Positions 43,505-53,640 of a stretch of DNA of 64,000 nt are shown here, in pieces. Below the pieces are notes generated by a model that was not told where the DNA came from, searched no databases, and saw only the letters and a list, made by a program, of their open reading frames with translations. Both the position numbers and the translations under genes were made by a program. The stretch lies in the NCBI RefSeq assembly GCF_963678635.1, contig NC_087065.1, positions 47,310,381-47,374,380 of the forward strand, in the 5' to 3' direction. Every line of letters starts with the position of its first letter. The stretch's first letter is position 1. Source of the DNA: Symsagittifera roscoffensis. Its lineage: Eukaryota; Xenacoelomorpha; Acoela; Convolutidae.

Positions 43505-44594
43505 TTGGAAAACGTGATGGGCACGACGAGGGAAAGCGCACCTCCCCTTATTAAACAGATATGGGAGTTTCTAGAGGAGCAGCTCGAGATCTCGGAGAAG
43601 AGGGAAATGACGCTAGGGACGTTTGTTACGTCAGCGAATGAGGTCACTATCGCCGGCTTCTGGAGAAAACATGCGAAGGGTGAACTAGGGACCAGGAAGA
43701 CGCACGAAGTCTTCCTCGAGGTTTTTGTGTCTTTGCTGGGAAAAGAAATATATGGACAAAGTGTTCTACGCGGGAAATACCAACTTCGAGGCATTTGTGC
43801 ATCTCTTGAGCATATCCATTAACCTGCTGCTAGCCTTATATCTGGTGTATCCCAGGTATTTTTTCAACATGGGTCCTGCTTACATGTTCAGCAGAGGTGT
43901 GGAACCCTCAGAGTTGACGGGTATTTGGCATTGATACTCCTGACGCATGGGAACCTGGTGGCGTTTCATCGACTGATGAAGTATGGGGAACCCCTGTCGG
44001 TGAGAAAGGCCCACCAGAGTCTGGAGAGGTACTCCTACAAGTGTGCTGCTGGGCTGAAGACTCTGCTAGTGGAGTACCTCTTGATGCAGATCCGACACTT
44101 GACGGGCGAGGAGAGAATTCCGAAGACTAGAGAAGAGATGACAGAGGTGAGCGGAGGTATACCTTTCTTGACCGATTTGTGTCTGGCCATGAGGGCTAGG
44201 GGAGGTAGTGACCTGCCTCTACGGGCCCGCCGTGACATACGCCTTCCCGGTTCCACTGGTGGCGGCGTACCGACATTCAATGGTCCACGTGAGTCTGATC
44301 AGTATTTTGGACGTAACAGCGCTGAATTGGTGCGAGGAGGGGAACTTGAGAGCACGAATGAGTAAAATGGTGCTCTTTGGGAGGGTGACAGATCCAGAGT
44401 TGATAGTGTTGAACTTCAGGGGTAAGCTGCAGTGCAGAATGGGGGAAAAACGAGAAGGTCCCATTGTGGCCTACCCGAAGTTCTGGAACTTAAATCCGGT
44501 GGCGAAGAATACGAGGGAAGAGGGAAGTCTCGAGGATCCCGGCGTGGAAGAAAAGCTTCGATTTCCCAAAGAAAGAACTGGAGACTATACTTGA
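43505..44594 (+). pseudogene. Unknown C-terminal accessory ORF, unit 2 with natural 3' continuation
   Basis: Frames 43505-43822, 43725-43934, 43925-44365 and 44208-44594 match the unit 1 pieces and extend past the duplication end at 44410. The 3' part has a TYAFPVPLVAAYRHS segment, a CEEGNLRARMSKMVLFGRVT segment and a basic tail. It lacks the TAG that shortens the unit 1 frame. No family is recognised. Confidence 0.4.
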
Positions 44595-44601
44595 GCGTGA
44601 T

Positions 44602-45156
44602 GTGTTACCCGCTGCCAACCCTGAATTCCCGACGGTGAGACGATTGACGTTGGGGATGAACAGACCGATGGTGGTCCCGTCGATATATGCTGGAGAGGCT
44701 GTGGAGCAGCAACAGAAGGTGTTCACGCACAGCTGGGACCCCTTGTTCATCGGGTATTCAGCAGCTGTATACTTCCATACGAGTGAAATATAAGTGAATT
44801 CATGGACTACTCAAGCTAAGAAGATGCGGAGTTCAATGCCTCCTAAGTACGAAACCCGGGAAGTGATAAAGGTGCTTGAGAAAGCTGGACTCAAAGTTAA
44901 AACGCCCATATACTACAGCGGGAGAATTATCATGGAAGAAGGTCACCTATCTCTTCAGGATGAGATGAAGTGCAGTACAAGAAAACATCTGGCGCCCTAT
45001 GGACTGGAGGAGGTGCAATTTCAACATGAGGGAAGGAATCTGGATGCAGCAGAGACCCTATATGTGTCCCTGACCGAATACAAGGCAGGGGATCCGGCGA
45101 TCACCTCTATCGTTCGGCACCCCTGGGGACAAGATAAGCCTTCCTGTGGAGACTAG
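44602..45156 (+). pseudogene. Unknown ORF pieces downstream of the duplication
   Basis: Frames 44602-44793 and 44794-45156 adjoin in the same register (one TAA between, at 44791-44793). Together they give about 180 residues with ordinary composition: MNRPMVVPSIYAGE, PLFIGYSAAVYFHTS, and then KYETREVIKVLEKAGLKV. The function is unknown. They continue the accessory region of the gypsy-like element. Confidence 0.35.
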
Positions 45157-45347
45157 ATTCAAAGGCGCGTTGGAGAGGGACCAAGATGAGTCGGGACAGG
45201 TAGAGAGCATGGATGAAACCCTCAGTGAAGCTGGTGAAAAAATGGTAGTAAGATTTGGAGAACCTGTCTTGATGGCCACTGGAATGGACGAGTAAGCATG
45301 AGATGAGCTGCTCGACAAGATGGTTCGCTTGAGGGAAAAGAAGCAGA

Positions 45348-45767
45348 GTGCCAAAGTTAAATCATGTAAAGATAGCTGTTCTCCGAATGAAAAAACTGAT
45401 AATAAAAAAAGTTAGAGAAGGGGGAAGGCAAGAGTCGGATGAGGGAGAACTGGATAAGGAAGTGGATTCAGTGATGATTACGACTACGCCCCCGAGTAAA
45501 GGAGTGAGGTCGAGGATAAGGAAACGCGAGATGGAAGAAGCGAGTCCGTTGGTGCAGGTGGTTTCAGGGAAGAATCTGAAGGAGATGGCTCCAATGGCTC
45601 TAGCGAGATGGAAGATAGCAGCTTACAAGAGCAACTCAGTGATCCGAAAGTTGGTTGAAGTATTGATCGAGATGGAGAAAGCGACAAGCCCGGGATGGAG
45701 AAATATTTCAAACCCCAGAAACCGAATGCGAAGAAAGGCTCTATCAGTGGACGAATGCGGGAAGTAG
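45348..45767 (+). CDS. Basic unknown ORF (139 residues)
   Basis: A Lys/Arg-rich frame with a hydrophobic middle (ALARWKIAAYKSNSVIRKLVEVLIEME). The antisense frame at 45484-46086 (200 residues) is longer but rich in Ser, Leu and Pro codons complementary to this one, so it is probably a shadow. No domain is recognised. Confidence 0.3.
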   Translation: MPKLNHVKIAVLRMKKLIIKKVREGGRQESDEGELDKEVDSVMITTTPPSKGVRSRIRKREMEEASPLVQVVSGKNLKEMAPMALARWKIAAYKSNSVIRKLVEVLIEMEKATSPGWRNISNPRNRMRRKALSVDECGK

Positions 45768-46487
45768 ACATTGGCAAACAATGGATCTCGAGTTGACACC
45801 AGGGCATCGGGAAGCAGGTAGCAAGTGACCCCCTCGAAAGAGGATTAACGGGAAACATCTGTTGTCGAATCCTTTTGTCAGGACGACGGGGCAGTTGATG
45901 TTTACGTGGAGCTTGTTGCGAGTTGATTTCGTGCAATAAAATGAAACTGGGCGACAAAGGCCTGCATGTGTATCGAATGCTGATGCAACATATTGCACAC
46001 GACAATTCAGGATTGAGTCTGGCGAGGAGGTAAGATGCCACCTGTTTCTTGAGATGGATCATGTCTGTGATACCTGATGCTATCATCCAGGCGTGCTATC
46101 AAAGTGCGACGGAAATTAAAGCAATGGAAAAGAGTCTCGAGCGTCATCTTGAATGTGTATCAAAGTACTGGGATTGAGAAGTAGGATGGTTCGAGGCAGT
46201 CGCTGGAGAACCATGCAAAGCTGAACGAGATCCGACGGCTCTCGAATAAGAAATTCGAAGAGAGCCATGACGTGCATCTTGGCTTGGCGTTGGTAGAAGA
46301 CTGCTCGAGACCCACGAAGCGAGGGGAGTATCAGTATGTGCGTGCTATAATGGAGATATCGTACAACCCCTTCCTGGGTGCGGAGGCAGGAGCTGCTTTT
46401 TGAATTTTGAAGTTACGGGGCTGCTGAAGTTCTTGACAGAGAAGATATTCGGAATTGATCTGACAGAAAGGTCTACTGCTTGAGAAG
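45768..46487 (+). other. Frame-broken accessory region, no ORF retained
   Basis: GC content and codon texture still resemble the flanking accessory ORFs, but no plus-strand frame longer than 60 residues remains. It is probably decayed coding sequence of the same element. Confidence 0.4.
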
Positions 46488-47051
46488 GTGCCCGAGGTCG
46501 TCAGCGTACCGCGTTCTGACAAGAAGGTGGAGCTGAGGCTGGGCGGCAAAGATGACATATTGTATACGAACATGGGATTTGTTTGGAAGTTGCTGAGACC
46601 ATCTTGGTGTCCACATCCTCAGGCAAGCTTGAACGAAGAAATCACAGAGCGAGTGAGACTGTCACCAGGGAAGGATGAGGATTTGGCGAATCTGAACGTG
46701 ATACACAAATTGATGCTGCCTCATCGAAGAGAGTCTGACGAAATCATAAGTAAGCCAAACGAGTCGCCTAAGAAGCTGGAGCCAGGCAGTTGTCTTGATC
46801 TAGCTAGTGAAGGTGGAAACCATTCTTGTGACGGACGGTCTTGTGTCAGAATACAGTCTTTTCAGAGCAAAGATCTGGTCACTTGGTTAGGTGACATCAA
46901 CGAGAAGGAGAAGAGTGAGGTGCAAGTATCAGCTGAGTGTTACGCGAGCACCACAGTAAATCTAGCGACGGCATTGGGATTTTTCTCGAGGATGTGTAGT
47001 CCTGAGTCACTGGAGATGCTAGAGTCCGAGCACAATCTGGTGAGGTGTTGA
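46488..47051 (+). CDS. Unknown 187-residue accessory ORF
   Basis: An open frame with protein-like composition: a start rich in Val/Arg (VSVPRSDKKVELRLGGK), a middle segment NLNVIHKLMLPHRRES and a C-terminal alternating-hydrophobic ASTTVNLATALGFFSRM. It has five cysteines. The first codon is not ATG (CTTGAGAAGGTG context). Unrecognised; same strand as the other accessory ORFs. Confidence 0.35.
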   Translation: MPEVVSVPRSDKKVELRLGGKDDILYTNMGFVWKLLRPSWCPHPQASLNEEITERVRLSPGKDEDLANLNVIHKLMLPHRRESDEIISKPNESPKKLEPGSCLDLASEGGNHSCDGRSCVRIQSFQSKDLVTWLGDINEKEKSEVQVSAECYASTTVNLATALGFFSRMCSPESLEMLESEHNLVRC

Positions 47052-47336
47052 GCGTGGAGTCTTGGCCTGGAGTGTTGCAGATGGTTTAAAAACATATCAA
47101 GGGTTGAAAAATTGGCCTTGAGGCAGAGACGGGGTTTCCCGTGAACGAGGCCTACAGTCTACCAATGAATGCGAAGTCTCTGGTGGGATCAGCCATGGCG
47201 AGCTTGTGCGGAAGTCTTTATCCGTTACATATGGCGATGGTGGATAATGAGGTTGCTGATTGACAATGCTTTCTCGGTGTCTAAGTGCGTGCGCTTGGCG
47301 CGGATGTCCCGTCATTCATATCGATAGTTACGAAAG

Positions 47337-47911
47337 ATGCTAGGAGCGGTGACTGGGGATCGAAGCGAGAACTTGTGTGAGATCTGGGGGGAGGGACTCC
47401 TGAGTTTGGAAAGAGAGAACACCAGTGACTTCGAGAGCCAAAACACGATAAGAAAGACGACGAATAGTGCACAAGCCGTGGATAAGAAAGAAGTGACGCA
47501 TGCGAAAATGATGGAGTTTGAACCTTTGCTTGAAGCTTCAGGAGAGCGCAACCTCCGAAGAATCAACTTGACTCAAGGAGAATGCCCATGTAATTGTCTG
47601 GCGCAGCGCAGACAGTGTGGTTTCCCGAGCAGTCAGATCTCTGCTTGATATGGGATGTTGAAGAGATTAGGTCGATAGGAAAGGCTGACCATCAACAAAT
47701 ATTCACCCTCTTTGTGGTGAGCTCGATGCTGGCGCTGCGATGGATTGAGGAGAACGTAATGAAGTATCGGGAGTCGAAGACACCAACAGAGGAATCGATA
47801 CATGCCATTGACTATAGCCGGAGGCTTGAGTTGTTTGAGAATGCGTGCAAAGTATTGGCTGTACCCATAAAGGTGAGGCCCGTGTGGAGTAGCATGCGAT
47901 TCTTCTCATGA
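47337..47911 (+). pseudogene. Unknown accessory ORF pieces near the 3' end
   Basis: Frames 47337-47648 and 47594-47911 overlap in different registers and may be one broken ORF. The second has ADHQQIFTLFVVSSMLALRWIEENVM, a helix-like segment. No domain is recognised. Confidence 0.3.
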
Positions 47912-48430
47912 TTTAGGGCGAAACTGACGTCTTGGCTGTATACGTTGACGAAGAATCACATGAAGAAACATCAAAAGGAATTTCGTCAGATCCTGGCCAA
48001 GATCAGGCCAGAGGCCTTCAAGAGACCTTTGCTCACCCATCGCAACGCGATAACCACGGGTTGGAAGAGGGTTGGTGGGGTGTCTAGAGATAATACCAAA
48101 GCAGGGGAATCGATACTGAAGGTTGTCCTGCCGAAGAACGTGAGCTGAACCTTGCACAACTCCGTCTGCTTGTACAGGGAATCCAAAGTAAAGAGTCTAC
48201 CGAGTCGGACGAAGAGATTGCAAGAGCAAAATGAATGAAAACGAGCCTACGAACAACTGAAGGCATGGGAAATTCCGATGATGAAGAAGAATTGTCGAGA
48301 AAATTTTTTGTGTCGAGTGCATCCGGACCCAGTCCTCGAAGATGGTGGGCGCGAACTGAGCAGAGTGCTCTGGGGTTGGTTCTTGAGTCTTGAGCGTGCA
48401 ACGCAAAAGGGGCTTGACTGTGAACTCAGA
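47912..48430 (+). other. 3' end of the accessory region of element A
   Basis: Decayed sequence with CTTGAG motifs (for example TCTTGAGTCTTGAGCG at about 48384-48399). The GC-richer element texture stops at about 48430, where AT-rich host-like DNA begins. No LTR boundary is evident. Confidence 0.4.
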
Positions 48431-48567
48431 TGAAATCTGAGGGCACTAGATATTAATTTTAACATACAAAATGTTCTTATTAATATACAATAATCACTAT
48501 TTAAATCAAAATGCTGCATGAAAACTTTCTGATAGGATAGGGATAACTTTTTTAGGGAATCACTTAC

Positions 48568-48848
48568 AAAGCTAGAATTCAGGGTGAAGGTGGATGTAGA
48601 TTTTGATTGCTGTTTAGCGATAATGTGACAATTTTGCATGGCTGTGATTTTGGGGTGTAGATAAGTTAAATCTGCTGCAAACTTCTGTAATTGACCGCTG
48701 GCACTGTATCTTAAGACGCACTCAACATTCTGGGGGCTCACTGACAGACGACGACACGCGATGAGGACATCGATCTTGAGGCCGGGGAGTATGTGCCATT
48801 CGGTCATATTTGGAAGTTTGACCTTGAGCTGAACGTTTGATCTTGATT
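48568..48848 (-). CDS. Candidate host-gene exon between two retroelements
   Basis: On the minus strand an acceptor TTTTCTCCCCAG ends at 48849 and a perfect donor GTAAGTG starts at 48567, enclosing 281 bases. After two leading bases the frame is open for 93 codons. The product is non-repetitive and beta-rich: NVQLKVKLPN, ILPGLKIDVLIACRRL, VECVLRYSASGQLQKF, then ALQNC-like MQNCHIIAKQ. It resembles neither the retroelement ORFs nor a known domain. In strand pattern it recalls the exons of the secreted-protein gene at 3-13 kb, but I cannot show homology. No partner exon was found with confidence, although 48987-49184 on the same strand has a hydrophobic frame that might be a leader. Confidence 0.4.
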
Positions 48849-49169
48849 CTGGGGAGAAAAGTAATGTTTCAAAATTTCGAATTAAGCCTGTCTTTTTCAG
48901 GTTTCTCGCGACAACTGAAAATACGAGAAAAATACATAAGAAGATTTGAGTAATACTCGCGGGAAAATTGCTGAAAAAAACTAGAGTTAAGTTGTTATTC
49001 GCAATTTCACCAGAACTACACGACGCGAGCAGAGCTGTCTTGTTCCTGATAGGAAAACGGGAAAACAGAAGTGCAGAAAGAGATAAAGAAAAATGATCGA
49101 CTGTACCAGAGTGAACCTTGAGTGGAATGTGGACAGCTGAAGCCGCCCAATGGTCCAGATAGAAAAACT

Positions 49170-50449
49170 TATGCTTGAGTTCAATTTTATTTATTCGAAA
49201 CTTCTTGAGTTGACTTAATTACCCTAAATTAATTCTAGAGTTGCTTGCAATTCAGTCATTCAATTCTAGAGGTTGTGTCGGTATGTGAGTACCAAATTTA
49301 AATTTCTTGAGTGTATTTTATTGATTATGTTGAGTTTAGGAGAGTTTTTAGGTTGATCCATCTGAAATGGAATCAAAAGTCCACTGTCCAACAAAAACTA
49401 ACGGTATGCCTGAATTTCGACCCTGTTTTTAATAGCGTTCGCGTGTTTTAGGTAATTTGAGACCTCAATATGGGGGCGTTTTTGTTTCTAGAATAGGGGG
49501 GGGGGGCTCTTTTGGTAGCCTTTAAGCTGTAACACGGTTTGTAGTCTCATGTCGCAATTGAACCGAATTGGCTCCGACCGCATGAGGTAGAAAAACACAA
49601 GACATAGTGTCCCTGACTCTTGAGCCAATGGTTATAGGGCCTATTTTTCTTAGCCTCATATGTGACTAAAGTAGGCGACTATTTCAAAATTTATCGAAAA
49701 CCTCCAATCATTAGTAAAGTCTGAAACCGTAAATAAGTTAACATTAAAGCTGGCTACTATAGTAACACAGTTCAGTTTCTGCGAGGGGTAACCCGAATCA
49801 GTAGCGGCAAGGTAGGTTAGTTTTGCACCTCAGTACGAGTGAACCGTGGCTGCGACATTTTTGGGGCTGCAGTACTTAGTCCTCGAGGTTCCTAGTACCA
49901 GTTTCCTGCTCCACTTGGGTAGCAACTTCGGCCTGTACTTCGGCACGGACATTCACTAAACAGAATACAAAAGAGGCAAAACTAGAGAAAGAATAGATTG
50001 GAAAATGGATTGTAGAGAAATGGAATTTCATTGTAGCATTGTAAACCTAGCATTTGTGCCATTCTGCCAGATTGGCACAGCGCAACCTTCCGGCGACACA
50101 AAAAAAAACGAATAAAGGCCTTAGTAACGAAAAATTACCGCGAAGGAGGGTCGAAATATTCCGGAAGTTTAAATTTTTAAAATTTCGATTGACGGGCAAG
50201 TATTTCTGAGAAATACAAAAAGACGGCAATTTTGACGAAAAGAAACGAAAAAACAGAACAACAACGACGGAGATAGCAGAAAACAGTCGCACGAAAGAAC
50301 GAGAGAAACGAAGCCTCTTATCGTGGCAGTAACACACGATAAGAACCTTAGCAGTAGAAATTAGTGGAAAAGGAAGCTTCAGTGGGGAAGGAATATTCCA
50401 GGGAACCCTCCCGTGCCACAAATTGGGAGAGATAAGAACGTTATCTCGG
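49170..50449 (+). other. LTR-like and unassigned sequence upstream of element B
   Basis: The segment 49340-49490 (GATCCATCTGAAATGGA, CCCTGTTTTTAATAGCG, and then a GAGACCTCAATATG block) is a diverged copy of 50605-50745 (CAATCCATCTCCAATGGA, CCGTGTTTTTAATAGCA, GAGACTCAGCTATGTGG), which lies just downstream of the element B TATA box. Two diverged copies of a promoter-proximal sequence suggest LTRs of two related elements, or of one old element. A G-run (about 49495-49507) and single GGAGGGT (50145) and ACCCTCC (50405) motifs also occur. Confidence 0.4.
49795..49900 (+). other. Short 28S-rRNA-like stretch (sarcin-ricin-loop-like)
   Basis: The sequence GGTTAGTTTTGCACCTCAGT followed by ACGAGTGAACCGTGGCTGCG and ACATTTTTGG resembles the sarcin-ricin loop region near the 3' end of eukaryotic large-subunit rRNA (...CTCAGTACGAGAGGAACCG...GACATTTGG). 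The match is imperfect: GAGAGGAACC is reduced to GAGTGAACC. Only about 60 bases align. It might be a captured rRNA fragment or chance. Confidence 0.3.
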
Positions 50450-50504
50450 GAAGATTACGGGAGCGGAGGCTTGGTTCCCCAGAGACTGTTGTATGTGAAG
50501 GGAC

Positions 50505-50513
50505 TATATAAAA
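50505..50513 (+). promoter_or_regulatory. TATA box of element B, unit 1
   Basis: TATATAAAA within GGGACTATATAAAACTGAC, about 55 bases after the start of the duplication unit. A start about 25-30 bases downstream would give a leader of roughly 3.5 kb before the gag ATG. Likely the LTR promoter. Confidence 0.5.
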
Positions 50514-51092
50514 CTGACTTTGTAGCTACTTGGATATCGTAGAACTTTGAATTAACACCGGTATTATTTGATATTTTAGAATATGAGTAGCTAGAAAGAG
50601 GAAAGGGTCAATCCATCTCCAATGGATTTAATATAGAACTGTCACACAAAAACATATGAAAATAGGGTATTCGAGCCGTGTTTTTAATAGCAATCACGTA
50701 GTCTGAGGATCCGAGACTCAGCTATGTGGTTGTGTTCGCATGTAAACGAAAGCTGATCAAAAGTCGTTTGACTGATGGCCTAAAAATAGTAACTTTTTAC
50801 TTAGCCCTAAACAGACCAGAAAATCAACTGGCAAGGTCGATACGGTGAAAAACGAGTAGGATTAAGGTAACTGACGCCTGCCAGTCGTTAATAGGAACTT
50901 TTTCTACGCTCCGTCGCTGTGTAGTATTTGGGCGAATGTTACATAGACGTTTTTATGGCGCTCCTGGGTGGGCCTGTTAAAGGCATGAGACCATCATGAT
51001 CAGCAAGCACTTCTGCGGCGAACCCTTCGCTCCGGGCGTATGCCCGAGTTAGAGGCCTTGATGACCGTTTTTGTACTAGGGGGAAGGTGCGT

Positions 51093-53094
51093 ACCCTCCG
51101 TGTAGTACTCTTTAGCTTTTTAACTTAGTTAACACCGAAAATTCTGGGGGCCGGAGGGTTAGGTGGGAAGTCATGAGCCCGCTTGTCCCAAGGTCCCGGG
51201 ACCAAAAACAATTAAAAAGAGGGCGTAAAACCAAACAAAAATGGTGTATGACCAAGAAAAAGCCAAAAACAAATTTATTTGAAAACAAAAAAAAAAAGTA
51301 CAAAAAACAGTAAAAAATCCAAAAAAGACCAAAAACAGTAAAAAACATAAAGTGACAGTTTATATGTTATTTCCGGACGAGATGTGATCTGACCTTCCCA
51401 TTTGTTGTTGTTTCAGATTGATTTATATCATTTCTGATAGAAAGATTGTGTGTTTTGGTGAAGGGTTGGATACCCTCCCTTGAGTGTAATTTGAGTATTT
51501 AAGCACGTTTATGGTGATTTTGCCGGTGGCCGGAGGGTAAAGTGGCAAGCTGACCGACGTATTCCATACTCAACAAGGACATCAGGGACAACATTCACAA
51601 CGACTTTTGGGTATCGTTGAAACAATTTTGGTATCGTTCGGGTACTATTTCATCAAAACTTAAGTGGTGGGGGGCACGATTGGCGCGGTCCGATTGTACC
51701 CTCCATCGATTTTAAATTTCCGAGTTAAGTGTCTTAATTCGAGTATTTTGGTGCAAAGGAGGGTATAGTACTATTCATTAACGACTACTAATAGGTTATT
51801 ATCCTTATTATATATTACTTATCTCCTAATTAGACCCAAGAAACACCCAAATTTCGTCGAAAATTATCGATTTTCGACCAAACTATAGACCCCCAAATTT
51901 TTGGATATCCGAGCTTTTCCGAACAGCAAAAAGCTTTTATATAGGGAGTAGCTACGTAGTGCGATCACCCTGACTAAAGAAACCGCGTGAGAAGAGACTC
52001 AGTAGAAGTTGGAAAAAACGATAATTCAAAATTTCGATAATTTTCTGAATTTTGTCAATCTGTTTGGGGGATCGAGTTTTCGAGCTTTTAGAGTTAGAGC
52101 AATAAAATTTTTTGTGTTAGGAGCGTGCTAGCATAACGTGCTCGGCTGCCAGAAAAATTCTTGAGTAACCCTCCGATTAGCTCCGTAGATATAGCTAACG
52201 ACTTAAGGATTGGAAAAGGAAGGAATCGGAGGGTCCAAATTTGATAGTTATTGGCCAAATTTTTGTCTCCAAACCAATTTTGGTCCGGTTGTTTGCATAA
52301 TTCCAGTGCCGTACAGGGCTACTACGCTCGTTTAAATTATTTTTAGGCACTTTCAATAGGAATTGCGGAAAAAGTTTCTCAGAACCTAATTTGGACAAAC
52401 ACGTTTTTGGCAATTTCTCAAAGACTAGCCAACTGATCGGGATAATTTTGGTACCATAAGTCGAAATTTTTGACATATTTTCCGGACCGCAACCGTTTTT
52501 GGGTTGATAATCTCGGAAAAGAAAAAAAATTTTAGAATTTGTTGGTTCGGAGGGTCCAAATTATAGGTAACCCTCCGAGCGGCAGAAAATTTTATAAAAA
52601 CACCTTTTTATCCTACTGGGAAGGTTGACCGTGTCAGCCAACCTGGTTTTAAGTAAGTTACTCCGCATTCGGAGGCTTCATTGCGGTAAAATAACCCTTT
52701 TTCCTGATTTTTGGGGAACCCTCCGAAGTAACCCTCCGGAGTGACTTAAGCGCCTTAGCAACCCTCCTTAGTGGAAATTTTCCACGAGACCCTCCGAAGA
52801 AGTTAAAACAACCCCCCATAGAGGATTTAGCCTGTTTTGACGCTTTCTTAAGCTAGTTGAAGGCCCTTCTAAGTGAGATTCAAAAATTTGAAAATTTTGG
52901 AAGAACCCTCCGAAGTAACCCTCCGGAGCACATTAAGCCTCTTATTGACCCTCCTTAGTGAGTTAAGGGAGACCCTCCGAAGTTTCTTGGGTGACTAAGG
53001 TACCCTCCGAAGTAACCTTCCGGAGTAGTCTAAGTGTCTTAACAACCCTCCGAAGTAACCTTCCGGAGTGACTTAAACATCCTAACAACCCTCC
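51093..53094 (+). promoter_or_regulatory. Leader array of ACCCTCC/GGAGGGT motifs, unit 1
   Basis: Four inverted pairs ACCCTCC...GGAGGGT lie at 51093/51153, 51472/51532, 51698/51758 and 52168/52228. Every pair is spaced exactly 60 bases start to start, although the 53 bases between differ. A reversed pair follows (GGAGGGT 52549, ACCCTCC 52570). Then comes a direct array with ACCCTCC at 52718, 52731, 52761, 52789, 52905, 52918, 52948, 52972, 53002, 53045 and 53088 (variants ACCTTCC at 53015 and 53058), in a 13+30 = 43-base rhythm. The core is ACCCTCCGAAGTAACC(C/T)T followed by CCGGAG. Such arrays are usually protein-binding sites (compare the Su(Hw) sites in the Drosophila gypsy leader) or RNA structure. 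Function is inferred. Confidence 0.7.
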
Positions 53095-53299
53095 TTGTTA
53101 GAAACTTGAGGAAACCTTCTGTGGCAGTTTGGGAAACGGAAAATATCCATTTAATTAAGATCATATTAGGATATTAGGCGTGCTTATTAGGATCATAGGA
53201 GCCCATTTTGACCCGGAAATTCGTGATCAACTTTGGATTCTAGAGCGGGTGTATCAGAAGTACCCGAACAAAAAATTTTTTTGATTGTGATTTTGGTTG

Positions 53300-53640
53300 A
53301 GTTCGGGCAATCCGGCAACAAATAAAAGAAGACCTCGGTGAGTGTATTAGGCAAATACACACTCACTTGAGAAGAAAAGTTGTTCCCTGCTCTCGTGCAC
53401 TTGGAGCGTTCCGGGTGTGGGGGAGCTTTTTCAAAGACTTTTTCGAATTTTCGATCAGAGGTTGCCTTGAGCTACTTAGTAGGACAGCTCGGGCAATCGC
53501 AGGACACCTAAAGAAGACCTCGGTGGGTGTATTAGGCAAATACACACTCACTTGAGAAGACTGTGTCCTGGGCTTCGTTCTTTCGGATCGTTCCGATTGA
53601 GGGAAGTCTTTTTCTTTAAGACTAAGTTTTATTGATCTGT
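53300..53640 (+). repeat. Duplicated leader hairpin region, unit 1
   Basis: Two diverged copies of a segment of about 185 bases (around 53300-53484 and 53485-53640). Each begins with TCGGGCAATC, carries AAGAAGACCTCGGTG and the hairpin GTGAGTGTATT-AGGCA-AATACACACTCAC (53338-53366; second copy 53523-53551), and continues ACTTGAGAAGA, CTCGTG/TTCGTT, GCGTTCCG/TCGTTCCG and TTTCAAAGAC/TTCTTTAAGAC. Hairpin and flanks are better conserved than the rest. The site lies about 500 bases before gag, where retroelements place packaging or dimerisation signals. Confidence 0.6.

Larger units (their letters stand above)
38921..44410 (+). repeat. 5.5-kb tandem duplication, unit 2
   Basis: The second copy of 33421-38917. 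After 44410 the sequence continues (GAACTTCAGGGG) into the rest of the accessory region without repeating. This copy therefore keeps the natural 3' continuation, while unit 1 keeps the natural 5' flank. Confidence 0.95.

Noticed and set aside
45484-46086. 200-residue minus-strand ORF
   Set aside because: Antisense to a plus-strand accessory ORF; Ser/Leu/Pro-rich shadow composition.
50047-50421. 124-residue minus-strand ORF
   Set aside because: Phe/Ser/Val-rich reading of A-rich LTR-proximal DNA; no domain.
52718-53094. CRISPR-like array of short repeats
   Set aside because: Repeats are degenerate with a 13/30-base alternation and lie in a eukaryotic retroelement leader; no cas genes or unique-spacer structure.
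53367-53555. 62-residue ORFs on both strands in the leader
   Set aside because: Overlapping sense/antisense frames across the duplicated hairpin region; no ATG-led coding evidence and likely structural RNA sequence.
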